Counted from the stretch's first letter, positions 1-6,373 are shown. The stretch is DNA of 6,470 nt from Deltaproteobacteria bacterium (GCA_003646935.1 QMLW01000117.1:1-6470), one strand, 5' to 3'. The notes: generated by a model from the sequence alone, not told the origin. Translations and numbers: made by a program.

Positions 1-846
1 CGACCACTCGATGGACTCATTCACGTGCTTGTCCATGTAGTTGCCCGTCCACCAGGCTTGCTCCGTTCCTAACCCATCCATCACGTCCTGCACGTCCTTT
101 GGCAGGGAGTTCCACTTGTTCATATTCATGACCACGGCGAAGGGATACACCGGGCCGTTCATAATCGTCACGTACTTGCACATCTCAGCGTATTTGAAGT
201 CCATGAGGGTTTCAAGCGATGAGGCTGCCCCCTTGACAACTCCTTTTTGAATGGCTTCAGGACACTCCGACTGAGGCATGCCCACGGGCGCGGCCCCCAA
301 TGCCTTCAAGACTTGGGCAACGCCTCCAGAGGCCCGCAGCTCCAATCCTTTGAGGTCTTCAAGATTCTTTACCGGTTGCTTTGCATAGATGTTTGCAGGC
401 GCACAGGTGAACATCGTGAGGACCTTGACCTTTGCGAACTCATCCGGGTTGTGTTTCCGGTAGATGTCCCAGAGGCTGAGGCTGGCTACCGTGGCGTTGG
501 GAAAGCCGAGCGGCAGGGCAGTGGCATTCGTTACGATAAATCTCCCCGGTTGATAGGCCATGCAGAGGCAGCCGATATCCGCCGTTCCTGCAATTACACC
601 GTCCATCATATTCTTGGCACCGAGTAAGGTCCCCCCTGGATAGGTATTGATGGCAACCTTGCCCCCGGTCCTCTTCTCTACCTCGTCACTCCATCGCTCC
701 ATTTGCACACAGGGGAACGTAGGGGCCGGAGGGAAGTTCGCGTAGCTAAGCGTTATGGGGGCAGCAGCGGATGAAACGGGGAAAAATCCCACAATAAACA
801 ATGCCGCTATAAAACCACCTAAGACCGCAATGCTTCTCTTTCTCAT
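1..846 (-). CDS. dctP: TRAP transporter solute-binding protein, DctP family (3' end outside window)
   Basis: Periplasmic receptor that captures a small organic acid and hands it to the membrane subunits of a TRAP transporter. The reading frame is open from ATG at 846 to the window edge, giving 282 codons with no stop; the family is usually about 330-350 residues, so roughly 50-60 are missing. Residues 1-29 form a signal peptide: MRKR, a hydrophobic core, then SSAAA before the mature start near PITLSYANF. Family hallmarks are YPGGTLLG near residue 70, LELRASGG with Arg171 at the place of the conserved carboxylate-binding Arg, the GAAPVGMP motif followed by AIQKG, and KWNSLPKDVQ. The membrane subunits (DctQ, DctM) are not in the window and would be expected further downstream. 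A strong Shine-Dalgarno supports the start. The visible mature part has six Cys (46, 93, 95, 148, 195, 223), many for an exported receptor. The ligand cannot be read from sequence; a di- or monocarboxylate is plausible from the neighbours. Confidence 0.93.
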   Translation of the reverse strand, partial: MRKRSIAVLGGFIAALFIVGFFPVSSAAAPITLSYANFPPAPTFPCVQMERWSDEVEKRTGGKVAINTYPGGTLLGAKNMMDGVIAGTADIGCLCMAYQPGRFIVTNATALPLGFPNATVASLSLWDIYRKHNPDEFAKVKVLTMFTCAPANIYAKQPVKNLEDLKGLELRASGGVAQVLKALGAAPVGMPQSECPEAIQKGVVKGAASSLETLMDFKYAEMCKYVTIMNGPVYPFAVVMNMNKWNSLPKDVQDVMDGLGTEQAWWTGNYMDKHVNESIEWS

Positions 847-852
847 TTCTCT

Positions 853-860
853 ACCTCCTC
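853..860 (-). promoter_or_regulatory. Strong ribosome binding site of the TRAP receptor gene
   Basis: The minus strand reads GAGGAGGT, then six bases, then ATG. It is a near-perfect anti-16S match at good spacing and fixes the start at 846. Confidence 0.85.
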
Positions 861-1052
861 ATGTTTGGTTAGGGGTAAGTGAACGTTGGCCTTTTAGTTA
901 CTGTGCTTTCACCTCCTTTCTTTCCAATATGATGGATTATGGACTTGCAGCTCATCAATGGGATTATGATGCTAGGCATTCTGTTCTCGCTGGATCTATC
1001 TGTTTTCGAAGGAAAGGGCGCCACTGTTATCAGGGTTTTATAGGGTGCGTCA

Positions 1053-1081
1053 ATTTAAACTCACTGAACCGCATATGTCAA
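1053..1081 (-). promoter_or_regulatory. Candidate sigma70-type promoter for the TRAP receptor gene
   Basis: On the minus strand a perfect TTGACA (1076-1081) is followed by 16-17 bases and TTTAAAT (1053-1059), which matches the -10 consensus at four of six positions in either register. The predicted start of transcription is near 1046, giving a leader of about 200 bases. Position and spacing are good, but no transcript evidence is available. Confidence 0.55.
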
Positions 1082-1085
1082 CATA
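1074..1085. promoter_or_regulatory. Palindrome over the -35 box, possible GntR-type operator
   Basis: The sequence TATGTCAACATA has 5-base arms TATGT/ACATA around a 2-base centre and covers the -35 box. The GT-N2-AC core resembles sites of GntR/FCD regulators such as TTGTATACAA, and a regulator of that family is encoded at 3277-3990. The link is inference; a 5+2+5 palindrome can arise by chance. Confidence 0.3.
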
Positions 1086-1099
1086 ACAATATTCAAGGC

Positions 1100-1120
1100 C
1101 ACCCCACTATGCCGTGGGTG
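1100..1120. other. Inverted repeat (hairpin) downstream of the mutase gene
   Basis: CACCCAC and GTGGGGTG pair around a six-base loop with one bulged base. It lies about 85 bases past the mutase stop and just upstream of the candidate promoter. No run of U follows on the minus strand, so it is not a typical intrinsic terminator, although it could slow or end transcription from the operon. Confidence 0.35.
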
Positions 1121-1159
1121 TGCTTGCCGGCTGTAAGATCACGTGCCTGTTATTGCATG

Positions 1160-1176
1160 GCATCCAAGCAGGATGC
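1160..1176. other. Small perfect hairpin downstream of the mutase gene
   Basis: GCATCC and GGATGC form a 6-base perfect stem with a 5-base loop, 28 bases past the mutase stop on the minus strand. No U-tract follows in either direction. It may stabilise the mRNA 3' end or act as a weak terminator. Confidence 0.35.
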
Positions 1177-1203
1177 GAAGCACCTTGTCATGACCTGACG
1201 TTC

Positions 1204-2832
1204 CTAAAAGATACTCGGCTCCACGAATTCTCCGAATATATCTCTGAATACACCCGTCATCTCCCCAACGGTAGCATATGCCTTGCAGCAGTCCACCAGA
1301 TAGGGCATGACGTTTTTCTTCTCTTTGGTTGCCTTCTCCAACTCCTTTAGCGTACGGGCAACCTCCCTGTTGTCTCGGGTCCTTTTCAATTCTTTGAGAC
1401 CCTTTATCTGCTCCTTTGCCGACTCATCGCTATATTCATGGAGCTCGACCTCTCCCTGCTCGCCTCCGCTATACTTATTCACTCCCACCTTTATGAACTC
1501 CCCATATTGAACGCCTTTCTCAAATTCATAGGCCTGTCTCGCTACCTCCTTCTGGATATAGCCCGCTGAGATCGCCTTTACCATCCCTCCTAATCGATCG
1601 ATCTTTTTTATCTCCTCGACGATCTTCTCCTCCATCTGCTTGGTAAGGGTTTCGATGAAATAGGAACCTGCCAAGGGATCGACGGTGTCTCTAAGCCCTA
1701 CCTCTTCCATGAGGAGCTGAAGCGTTCTCAGCGAGATGAGGGCAGAATGAGGGGTGGGAATAGTATAGGCCTCATCGTAGGAGCAGAGGGCCGTTGTCTG
1801 AGCACCACTTAGGGCCGCGGCGAGAGCATAGTAAGCGCTCCTCACGATGTTATTCTCCGGTTGCTCCTTGGTCAGCCCTCCTCCGCCGCCGCCAAATATT
1901 CCCCTCAAGAACATGGATTTCTCATTCTTCGCCCCGTACTTCTCCTTGATATTCTTCGCCCACAGCTTTCTGGCCGCCCTGAACTTCGCGACTTGCTCCC
2001 ACAGGTTTCCGAACACATCGAGGTTGAAGGAGAACCTGGCAACGAAGTCGTCAATGTGAAGCCCTCGCTTCAAAACCTCGTCTATGTATGCGTTCGCAAT
2101 TCCTATAGCGTAGGCAATCTCCTGTACCGGATTCGCCCCCGCCTCTCTGATATGGTACCCGCACACGCTCACGGGGTTATTCCTGGGCATTTCCCGTACC
2201 GAGTATTCAATAACATCACCAATCAGTCGAACGGCAGGTTCAACCGGAAATATCCATGCCCCGCGACCAACAATCTCCTTCAAAATATCATTCTGGGGGG
2301 TGCAGCTTATCTGCTGTTTTGAGAATCCGTACTTTTCTGCCGTCGCTTGGTACATAGCAACCATAATAGAGGCTATAGCATTTATCGTGAGACCAGAGCC
2401 AATCTTGCCCATGTCTATATCCTTAAAGGCGATCTCGAAGTCCCTTAGGGAATCAACCGCCATTCCTACTCTGCCTACTTCTCCCTCTGCCATTGGATCG
2501 TCAGAGTCATAACCCATCTGTGTGGGGAGATCAAACGCCACATTGAGCCCGGTCTGTCCTTGAGATATCAAAAGTTTCCAACGCTCATTTGTCTCTTTCG
2601 GGGTTCCAAAGCCCGAGTATTGTCGCGTTGTCCATTCCCGGCTTCTATATCCCAACCGGTGGATACCCCTGGTAAAGGGGTATTCCCCTGGATTGCAGAG
2701 ATCTTTGCTGTAGTCAAACCCAGCCTCCTTCAGGTCATCCTCAGTATAGAGGGGCTTGACGCGGATGCCGGACTGAAGAATAACGTCGTTTATCCTGTCT
2801 TTCTCATCCTTTATATATCTTGCTACTCCCAT
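1204..2832 (-). CDS. Coenzyme-B12-dependent acyl-CoA mutase, large (catalytic) subunit, methylmalonyl-CoA mutase family
   Basis: Catalytic (beta/alpha)8 barrel subunit of a radical mutase that exchanges a CoA-thioester group and a hydrogen between neighbouring carbons. At 542 residues it has the length of split mutases whose B12 domain is a separate protein, encoded just upstream. Family motifs include EYPFTRG (50-56), WTTRQYSGFGT (67-77), AFDLPTQMGYDSD (99-111), TPQNDILKE (178-186), GYHIREAGA (225-233), QPENNIVR (324-331) and VDPLAGSYF (384-392). Compared with Propionibacterium MutB numbering (recalled), it keeps R82, T85, R87, Y89, Q197, R207, H244, R283, S285 and E370 as R65, T68, R70, Y72, Q180, R190, H227, R266, S268 and E354. 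R190 and Y72 point to a carboxylated acyl-CoA. Several positions differ: H58 for Y75, G61 for M78, N97 for S114, GIFGGGGGG (311-319) for THSQTSGWS, and C350 for N366. It therefore belongs to a divergent subfamily, and the substrate is probably not plain methylmalonyl-CoA. The start follows AGGAG by nine bases and the small-subunit stop by 20. Confidence 0.93.
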   Translation of the reverse strand: MGVARYIKDEKDRINDVILQSGIRVKPLYTEDDLKEAGFDYSKDLCNPGEYPFTRGIHRLGYRSREWTTRQYSGFGTPKETNERWKLLISQGQTGLNVAFDLPTQMGYDSDDPMAEGEVGRVGMAVDSLRDFEIAFKDIDMGKIGSGLTINAIASIMVAMYQATAEKYGFSKQQISCTPQNDILKEIVGRGAWIFPVEPAVRLIGDVIEYSVREMPRNNPVSVCGYHIREAGANPVQEIAYAIGIANAYIDEVLKRGLHIDDFVARFSFNLDVFGNLWEQVAKFRAARKLWAKNIKEKYGAKNEKSMFLRGIFGGGGGGLTKEQPENNIVRSAYYALAAALSGAQTTALCSYDEAYTIPTPHSALISLRTLQLLMEEVGLRDTVDPLAGSYFIETLTKQMEEKIVEEIKKIDRLGGMVKAISAGYIQKEVARQAYEFEKGVQYGEFIKVGVNKYSGGEQGEVELHEYSDESAKEQIKGLKELKRTRDNREVARTLKELEKATKEKKNVMPYLVDCCKAYATVGEMTGVFRDIFGEFVEPSIF

Positions 2833-2852
2833 ATCTTTCTGCTCCTGTTTCT

Positions 2853-3251
2853 TTACTTGCGTGCATGTTCTCTAATAAATGTAATGGACTCCTCGAATGG
2901 GGTTCCACCTGGAAAGACCCCCTGTACCCCGATCTCCTTTAAGGTGGGGATATCCTTGGTGGGGATCACCCCTCCAACGACTACCATTACGTTATCTAAG
3001 CCCTCTTTTCTAATTAGCTCCATCAGCTTTCTCGCGATAGGTACATGCGCCCCGGACATGACGGAAAGGCCTATCACATCAACATCCTCCTGGACCGCCA
3101 TCTTCACTATAGAGGGTACGGTTTGATGCAGTCCGGAATATATCACCTCCATGCCAGCATCCCTCAGGGCATGGGCCATGACCTTTGCGCCCCTGTCATG
3201 ACCGTCAAGGCCTGGTTTTGCGATAAGGATTCTAATCTTTCTCTCGGGCAT
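2853..3251 (-). CDS. Acyl-CoA mutase small subunit, cobalamin-binding domain protein
   Basis: Stand-alone B12-binding Rossmann-type subunit that carries adenosylcobalamin and docks on the catalytic subunit encoded 20 bases downstream. Its 132 residues match the usual 130-140 of split methylmalonyl-CoA mutase small subunits. The base-off/His-on signature DxHxxG is D16-G-H18-D-R-G21 within AKPGLDGHDRG, so H18 should be the lower axial cobalt ligand; K12 corresponds to the conserved Lys before the motif. Further hallmarks are LSVMSGAH (62-69), the VVGG strand near residue 92 and a FPGGTPFEE segment near the C-terminus that contacts the nucleotide tail. The ATG at 3251 has a GAGGG four bases away, a slightly short spacing. 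It follows the regulator stop by 25 bases, in one operon. Unlike the large subunit, it looks fully canonical. The family call is secure; the substrate depends on the large subunit. Confidence 0.95.
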   Translation of the reverse strand: MPERKIRILIAKPGLDGHDRGAKVMAHALRDAGMEVIYSGLHQTVPSIVKMAVQEDVDVIGLSVMSGAHVPIARKLMELIRKEGLDNVMVVVGGVIPTKDIPTLKEIGVQGVFPGGTPFEESITFIREHARK

Positions 3252-3276
3252 CGCTCCCTCTCATTTCTTATGTTCA

Positions 3277-3990
3277 TTACCCTATGATCACATTCCCTTT
3301 TTTGATCTCGCCGAGCACAAATTGCTTGCCCCTTATGATATGCTCCCTAAGAAGTCTCTCTGCCTTTTTTGCCTCTCTTTTCCTTATGGAATCCACTATT
3401 TCCCTATGATCTTTATTCGATAGATTTGCCATTTTCTCCGAATTCAATATGATCTTTCTCAAGAAGTAGATCTCATCCCTGAGGCCATGTATTATCTTTA
3501 TCAGTCGGGGACTCCTGCTCAATGCATAGAGCAGCTCGTGAAAATCGGTATTAATCTTTGGGAGCTTCCTGAGATCGCCCCTACCCAAATATCTTTGAAA
3601 CTCCTCTAGCTTTTCCTCAAGAGATGAGAGTTCTTCATCGGTATGTCTAATAGCAGCAAGGTATCCCGCAAAACTCTCAAGGATACTCCTTATGTCGAAT
3701 GTGTCCTCAATATCTGAGATAGTGAGCCCTCTCACCGCATACCCTCCCTTGGGGAGCGGCGTAAGAAAGCCTTCTGCTTCAAGCTTATGTACTGCCTCTC
3801 TGACCGGAGTCCTGCTTATGCCCATGGACAGGGCAATCTCGCTCTCTATGATGCGCCTTCCAGGTGGGATTTCACCCCGTAAGATCATCCCTTTTATCTG
3901 CTCAAAGACCTGGCTCCCGAGGTTCTCCTTTTTGATAGGCCTTATCGGGGCAGGATTCCCCCTATTCGTATGTAGGTGCCCCTTTCCCAT
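3277..3990 (-). CDS. GntR-family transcriptional regulator with FCD effector domain
   Basis: DNA-binding regulator, probably of this cluster. Counting from ATG at 3990 it has 237 residues, typical for the FadR/FCD group. Residues 22-90 form the winged helix-turn-helix: QVFEQIKGMILRGEIPPG, then ESEIALSMGISRTPVREAV with the recognition helix at about 59-70, and the wing at KGGYAV. Residues 95-225 form the all-helical FCD domain with its metal-site pattern: N147..FH151, H195 and H217. Such domains often bind a metal plus a carboxylate ligand, so an organic acid or acyl-CoA is a reasonable guess for the effector. An upstream ATG at 4074 is in frame but would overlap the dehydrogenase by 59 bases and add 28 residues unlike the family. 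The chosen ATG has GAGG ten bases upstream and begins 25 bases after the dehydrogenase stop. Its place inside the operon implies that it controls its own synthesis. Confidence 0.92.
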   Translation of the reverse strand: MGKGHLHTNRGNPAPIRPIKKENLGSQVFEQIKGMILRGEIPPGRRIIESEIALSMGISRTPVREAVHKLEAEGFLTPLPKGGYAVRGLTISDIEDTFDIRSILESFAGYLAAIRHTDEELSSLEEKLEEFQRYLGRGDLRKLPKINTDFHELLYALSRSPRLIKIIHGLRDEIYFLRKIILNSEKMANLSNKDHREIVDSIRKREAKKAERLLREHIIRGKQFVLGEIKKGNVIIG

Positions 3991-4015
3991 GGGATTTAAT
4001 CCTCGTCTCACAACG

Positions 4016-5152
4016 CTAACGGAGGTACTGCCTCGCAATTGTAGTCTGAAGTACCTCGTGGGTGCCTCCGCCATAGAGAAGAAAGCGGTTGTCCCTGTAA
4101 TACCGCTGCACGTTGTATTCCATGGAATAGGCGTAGGCGCCGAAGATCCTCATGGCTTCATCCGCGGCCGAGCAAGCAGCCTCGGTTGCGAAATACTTGG
4201 CCATGGATGCCTCGTTTAAGCAGGAAATGTCCCTGTCAATAAGGTGGGTCACCTTATAGCACATGAGGTTGCTGGCCTCTAGATTGACGGCCATATTTGC
4301 GATCTTTGCCTGAATGAGCTGATATGTTCCGATTGGCCTGCCGAACTGAACCCTCTCCTTGCAGTACCTAATGGAATCATCCATCGCTGCGCGCAGCAAT
4401 CCGATGGCGAGACATCCGGTCATTACCCTGATCTCGGACAAGATAGTCAACAGGACATCGAGGCCCCTTCCCAGCTCCCCCAGCATATAATCGTCCGGGA
4501 CATGACAGTTATTGAAATAAATCTCTGACATCTGTGTGGTCCTCGTACCTAGGAGATCGAACCTCTTGCTGTGGGAAAATCCCGGGGTGTCCGCGGGTAT
4601 AAAGAAAAACATGAGCCCCCTTAACCCCTTTTCCGGATCTGTTTGGGTTAAGACCGTATGAAATTGACCTATGGGACCGCTTGTTGACCACGTCTTCATG
4701 CCGTTGATGACCCATCCATCCTTGGCCTTTGTGGCCCGTGTCCGGACATTTCCGAGATCCGAACCCGCTTCGGGCTCGGTAAGTTGAAAGGCCCCGATCT
4801 TCTCGCCCCTCATGGCGGGGCGCAGATATTTTTCATGCATCTCCTTTGTGCCGTATCGATAGAGGCCATCGGTTCCCATAAGACATTGCATGGCCGTGGT
4901 GGCTCCCAAGCTCATGAGGCCTCGTGCCAACTCCTCAACGGAGATACAGTACAGTGTGGTGTTGCCCCCCGAACCACCGACTTTTTTTGGATATCGTATC
5001 CCTAGGATACCCATATCAGCGATCTTTTTGAACAGGTCAAAGGGAAACTCACCACTATCATCATGTTCCCTGGCTACGGGGATAACCTCTTCATCTACAA
5101 ACCGTGCCATGATCCTTCGTAGAAGTCCCTCTATATCCGAATGTACTGCCAT
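4016..5152 (-). CDS. Acyl-CoA dehydrogenase family flavoprotein lacking the usual catalytic Glu
   Basis: FAD-dependent oxidation of an acyl-CoA, with electrons presumably going to the ETF encoded four bases upstream. It has 378 residues, the normal family length. The N-terminal helical domain is followed by signature QLTEPEAGSD (123-132), the middle beta-domain with WSTSG (155-159), and the C-terminal helical domain with RVQFGRPI (267-274) and YYRDNRF (351-357). At the end most relatives have Y-E-G-T, where Glu removes the alpha proton. Here the segment is Y360-G-G-G-T364, so Gly362 replaces that Glu. The alternative Glu of isovaleryl-CoA dehydrogenases is also not at its place: the helix reads LSEIR, with Ile next to Arg and Glu shifted by one. 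Loss of this Glu is seen in some family branches, including CaiA-like reductases, so substrate and direction stay open. A decarboxylating dehydrogenase acting on the mutase product is an attractive option. ATG at 5152 has AGGA seven bases away; translational coupling to the ETF gene is likely. Confidence 0.93.
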   Translation of the reverse strand: MAVHSDIEGLLRRIMARFVDEEVIPVAREHDDSGEFPFDLFKKIADMGILGIRYPKKVGGSGGNTTLYCISVEELARGLMSLGATTAMQCLMGTDGLYRYGTKEMHEKYLRPAMRGEKIGAFQLTEPEAGSDLGNVRTRATKAKDGWVINGMKTWSTSGPIGQFHTVLTQTDPEKGLRGLMFFFIPADTPGFSHSKRFDLLGTRTTQMSEIYFNNCHVPDDYMLGELGRGLDVLLTILSEIRVMTGCLAIGLLRAAMDDSIRYCKERVQFGRPIGTYQLIQAKIANMAVNLEASNLMCYKVTHLIDRDISCLNEASMAKYFATEAACSAADEAMRIFGAYAYSMEYNVQRYYRDNRFLLYGGGTHEVLQTTIARQYLR

Positions 5153-5156
5153 CTCA

Positions 5157-6350
5157 CTATCCTGCCTTTCTCTCTCTCAGTGCGCTGGCCAACGAGGGTA
5201 CAATCTCATGAAGGTTTCCAACGATTCCCCAATCGGCTACCTCAAAGATGGGGGCCCTCTCATCATTGTTAATGGCAATCACGTAGCGCGATCCGAGCAT
5301 TCCAGCCCTGTGCTGAATGGCGCCGGATATACCGCATGCGATGTAGAGCTCAGGTCTCACCGTCTGGCCTGTCTGACCTACTTGCCTTTCTGCCGGGAGC
5401 CATCCCTCCTCGATGACCATCCTCGTGCCGGCGACTTCACCCTCGAGAGCCTCGGCAAGCGAGTATATGCACTTCAAACCCTCCTTCGATCCCACGCCCC
5501 TTCCACCTGCCACAATCACCGCGGCATCGCAGAGGTTGACGCCGGGTTTCTTCTCCCTCACCACCTCTAAGATCTCGGTGAGCCTTTCCTTTTCCAGCAA
5601 TTTCACCTTCTTTTCGACTACCTTGGACTGACCCGTGTTGTCTTTCCTTTTCGCCTCCATCACCCCAGGCCTCACGGTTGCCATTTGAGGCCTGCTATAT
5701 GGTGTCTTTATCGTTGCCATCACGTTTCCCCCAAAGGCTGGCCTCGTCTGCAGGAGTGAACCATCCTTGGGGTCAATAGTGAGCTCCGTGCAGTCGGCGG
5801 TAAGCCCGAGATTGAGCCTCATGGAAACCCTCGGTGCTAGGTCGCGGCCAATGGTGGTAGCCCCGATCAGGAAAATATTCGGCTTATGCTCCGATACGAT
5901 GCCGGAGAGCACCTTTGCATAGGGATTTGTCTGGTATTGGGTGAGATGTTTGTGCTGGGCAAGGTAGATAGTCCGGGCTCCGAACTCCTCAAGCTCCTCA
6001 ACCAGATGTGTTACCTCATGTCCTAAGAGCACTGCCGAGAGCTCTTGATCGAGCTCTTTGGCGAGTCCCTGCCCGAGGCCTAAGAGTTCAAAGGTGACCC
6101 TGTTGAGCACGCCATCCTGCTGCTCTGCGAACACCCACACGCCTTGATATTCGCTAAAATCCGGTATCTCCCGCTCCTTGATGTCAGATCGTATGGCCTC
6201 AACCTTACATACCTCTATACAGGCACCACAGGCCGTGCATCTGTCGGTGAGCACCGCCTTTCCCTCTCGCAGCTCTACCCCTCCGTATGGGCAAACCGTA
6301 ATACATCTTTTGCAGCCGTTGCAGAGTTCCTGATCAATCACTATCGCCAT
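5157..6350 (-). CDS. etfA: Electron-transfer flavoprotein alpha subunit with N-terminal 2x[4Fe-4S] ferredoxin domain
   Basis: EtfA pairs with EtfB to move electrons between acyl-CoA dehydrogenases and the respiratory chain or ferredoxin. At 397 residues it is longer than plain EtfA (about 310-330) because residues 1-55 are a two-cluster ferredoxin: C10-x2-C13-x2-C16-x3-C20-P and C38-x2-C41-x2-C44-x3-C48-K. The ETF alpha/beta domain spans about 70-260 and the FAD domain about 265-390. The FAD motif is clear: GQTGQTVRPELY (325-336), then GISGAIQHRAGM (340-351) and AINND (359-363). The closest architecture I know is the ferredoxin-fused EtfA of anaerobes, for example CarE of Acetobacterium caffeyl-CoA reductase. 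The extra clusters suggest exchange with ferredoxin or a membrane iron-sulfur oxidoreductase, but bifurcation cannot be judged from this subunit alone. No EtfB is present in the 120 bases upstream, where it usually sits. ATG at 6350 has AGAGGA six bases away. Confidence 0.95.
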   Translation of the reverse strand: MAIVIDQELCNGCKRCITVCPYGGVELREGKAVLTDRCTACGACIEVCKVEAIRSDIKEREIPDFSEYQGVWVFAEQQDGVLNRVTFELLGLGQGLAKELDQELSAVLLGHEVTHLVEELEEFGARTIYLAQHKHLTQYQTNPYAKVLSGIVSEHKPNIFLIGATTIGRDLAPRVSMRLNLGLTADCTELTIDPKDGSLLQTRPAFGGNVMATIKTPYSRPQMATVRPGVMEAKRKDNTGQSKVVEKKVKLLEKERLTEILEVVREKKPGVNLCDAAVIVAGGRGVGSKEGLKCIYSLAEALEGEVAGTRMVIEEGWLPAERQVGQTGQTVRPELYIACGISGAIQHRAGMLGSRYVIAINNDERAPIFEVADWGIVGNLHEIVPSLASALRERKAG

Positions 6351-6373
6351 AAGAAGTCCTCTTAGAATTTGTA

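Larger units (their letters stand above)
847..1203 (-). other. Intergenic region and probable 5' leader ahead of the TRAP receptor gene
   Basis: This 357-base gap separates the mutase stop from the TRAP receptor start. I see no convincing gene on either strand: the plus-strand open frames here have no homology I recognise, and one of them runs antisense into the TRAP receptor signal peptide. From upstream to downstream on the minus strand it holds two small hairpins (1160-1176 and 1100-1120), a sigma70-like promoter (1053-1081), and then about 200 bases of likely untranslated leader. The leader has an extra AGGAGGT at 911-917 with no start codon at usable distance, in addition to the true ribosome binding site. 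The gap suggests that the transporter is transcribed separately from the enzyme operon, at least in part. Confidence 0.7.

Noticed and set aside
847..1050. Cobalamin riboswitch in the leader, suggested by the nearby B12 enzyme
   Set aside because: I could not find a B12-box-like conserved core, and the leader precedes the transporter and not the mutase.
1100..1176. Rho-independent terminator after the mutase gene
   Set aside because: Two hairpins exist, but neither is followed by a run of U on either strand. They are recorded only as inverted repeats.
755..1198. Plus-strand open frame of 147 codons over the intergenic gap
   Set aside because: It runs antisense into the signal-peptide part of the TRAP receptor and has low-complexity, unfamiliar composition, so it is most likely a chance frame.
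1875..1893. Hexaglycine coding stretch in the mutase as a sequencing error or frameshift
   Set aside because: The frame stays open and family motifs continue on both sides with the same alignment length, so it is a genuine replacement of residues and not an indel.
1861..2322. Plus-strand open frame of 153 codons inside the mutase gene
   Set aside because: It is the antisense shadow of a well-conserved coding region. The same holds for the plus-strand frames at 2560-3126, 3692-4219 and 4890-5570.
3991..4074. N-terminal extension of the GntR regulator to an upstream ATG at 4074
   Set aside because: It would overlap the dehydrogenase C-terminus by 59 bases, has no good ribosome site, and adds residues with no resemblance to the family. 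ATG at 3990 gives the normal length.
4509..4715. Minus-strand frame inside the acyl-CoA dehydrogenase gene
   Set aside because: It is fully inside the dehydrogenase in another frame and has no family features.
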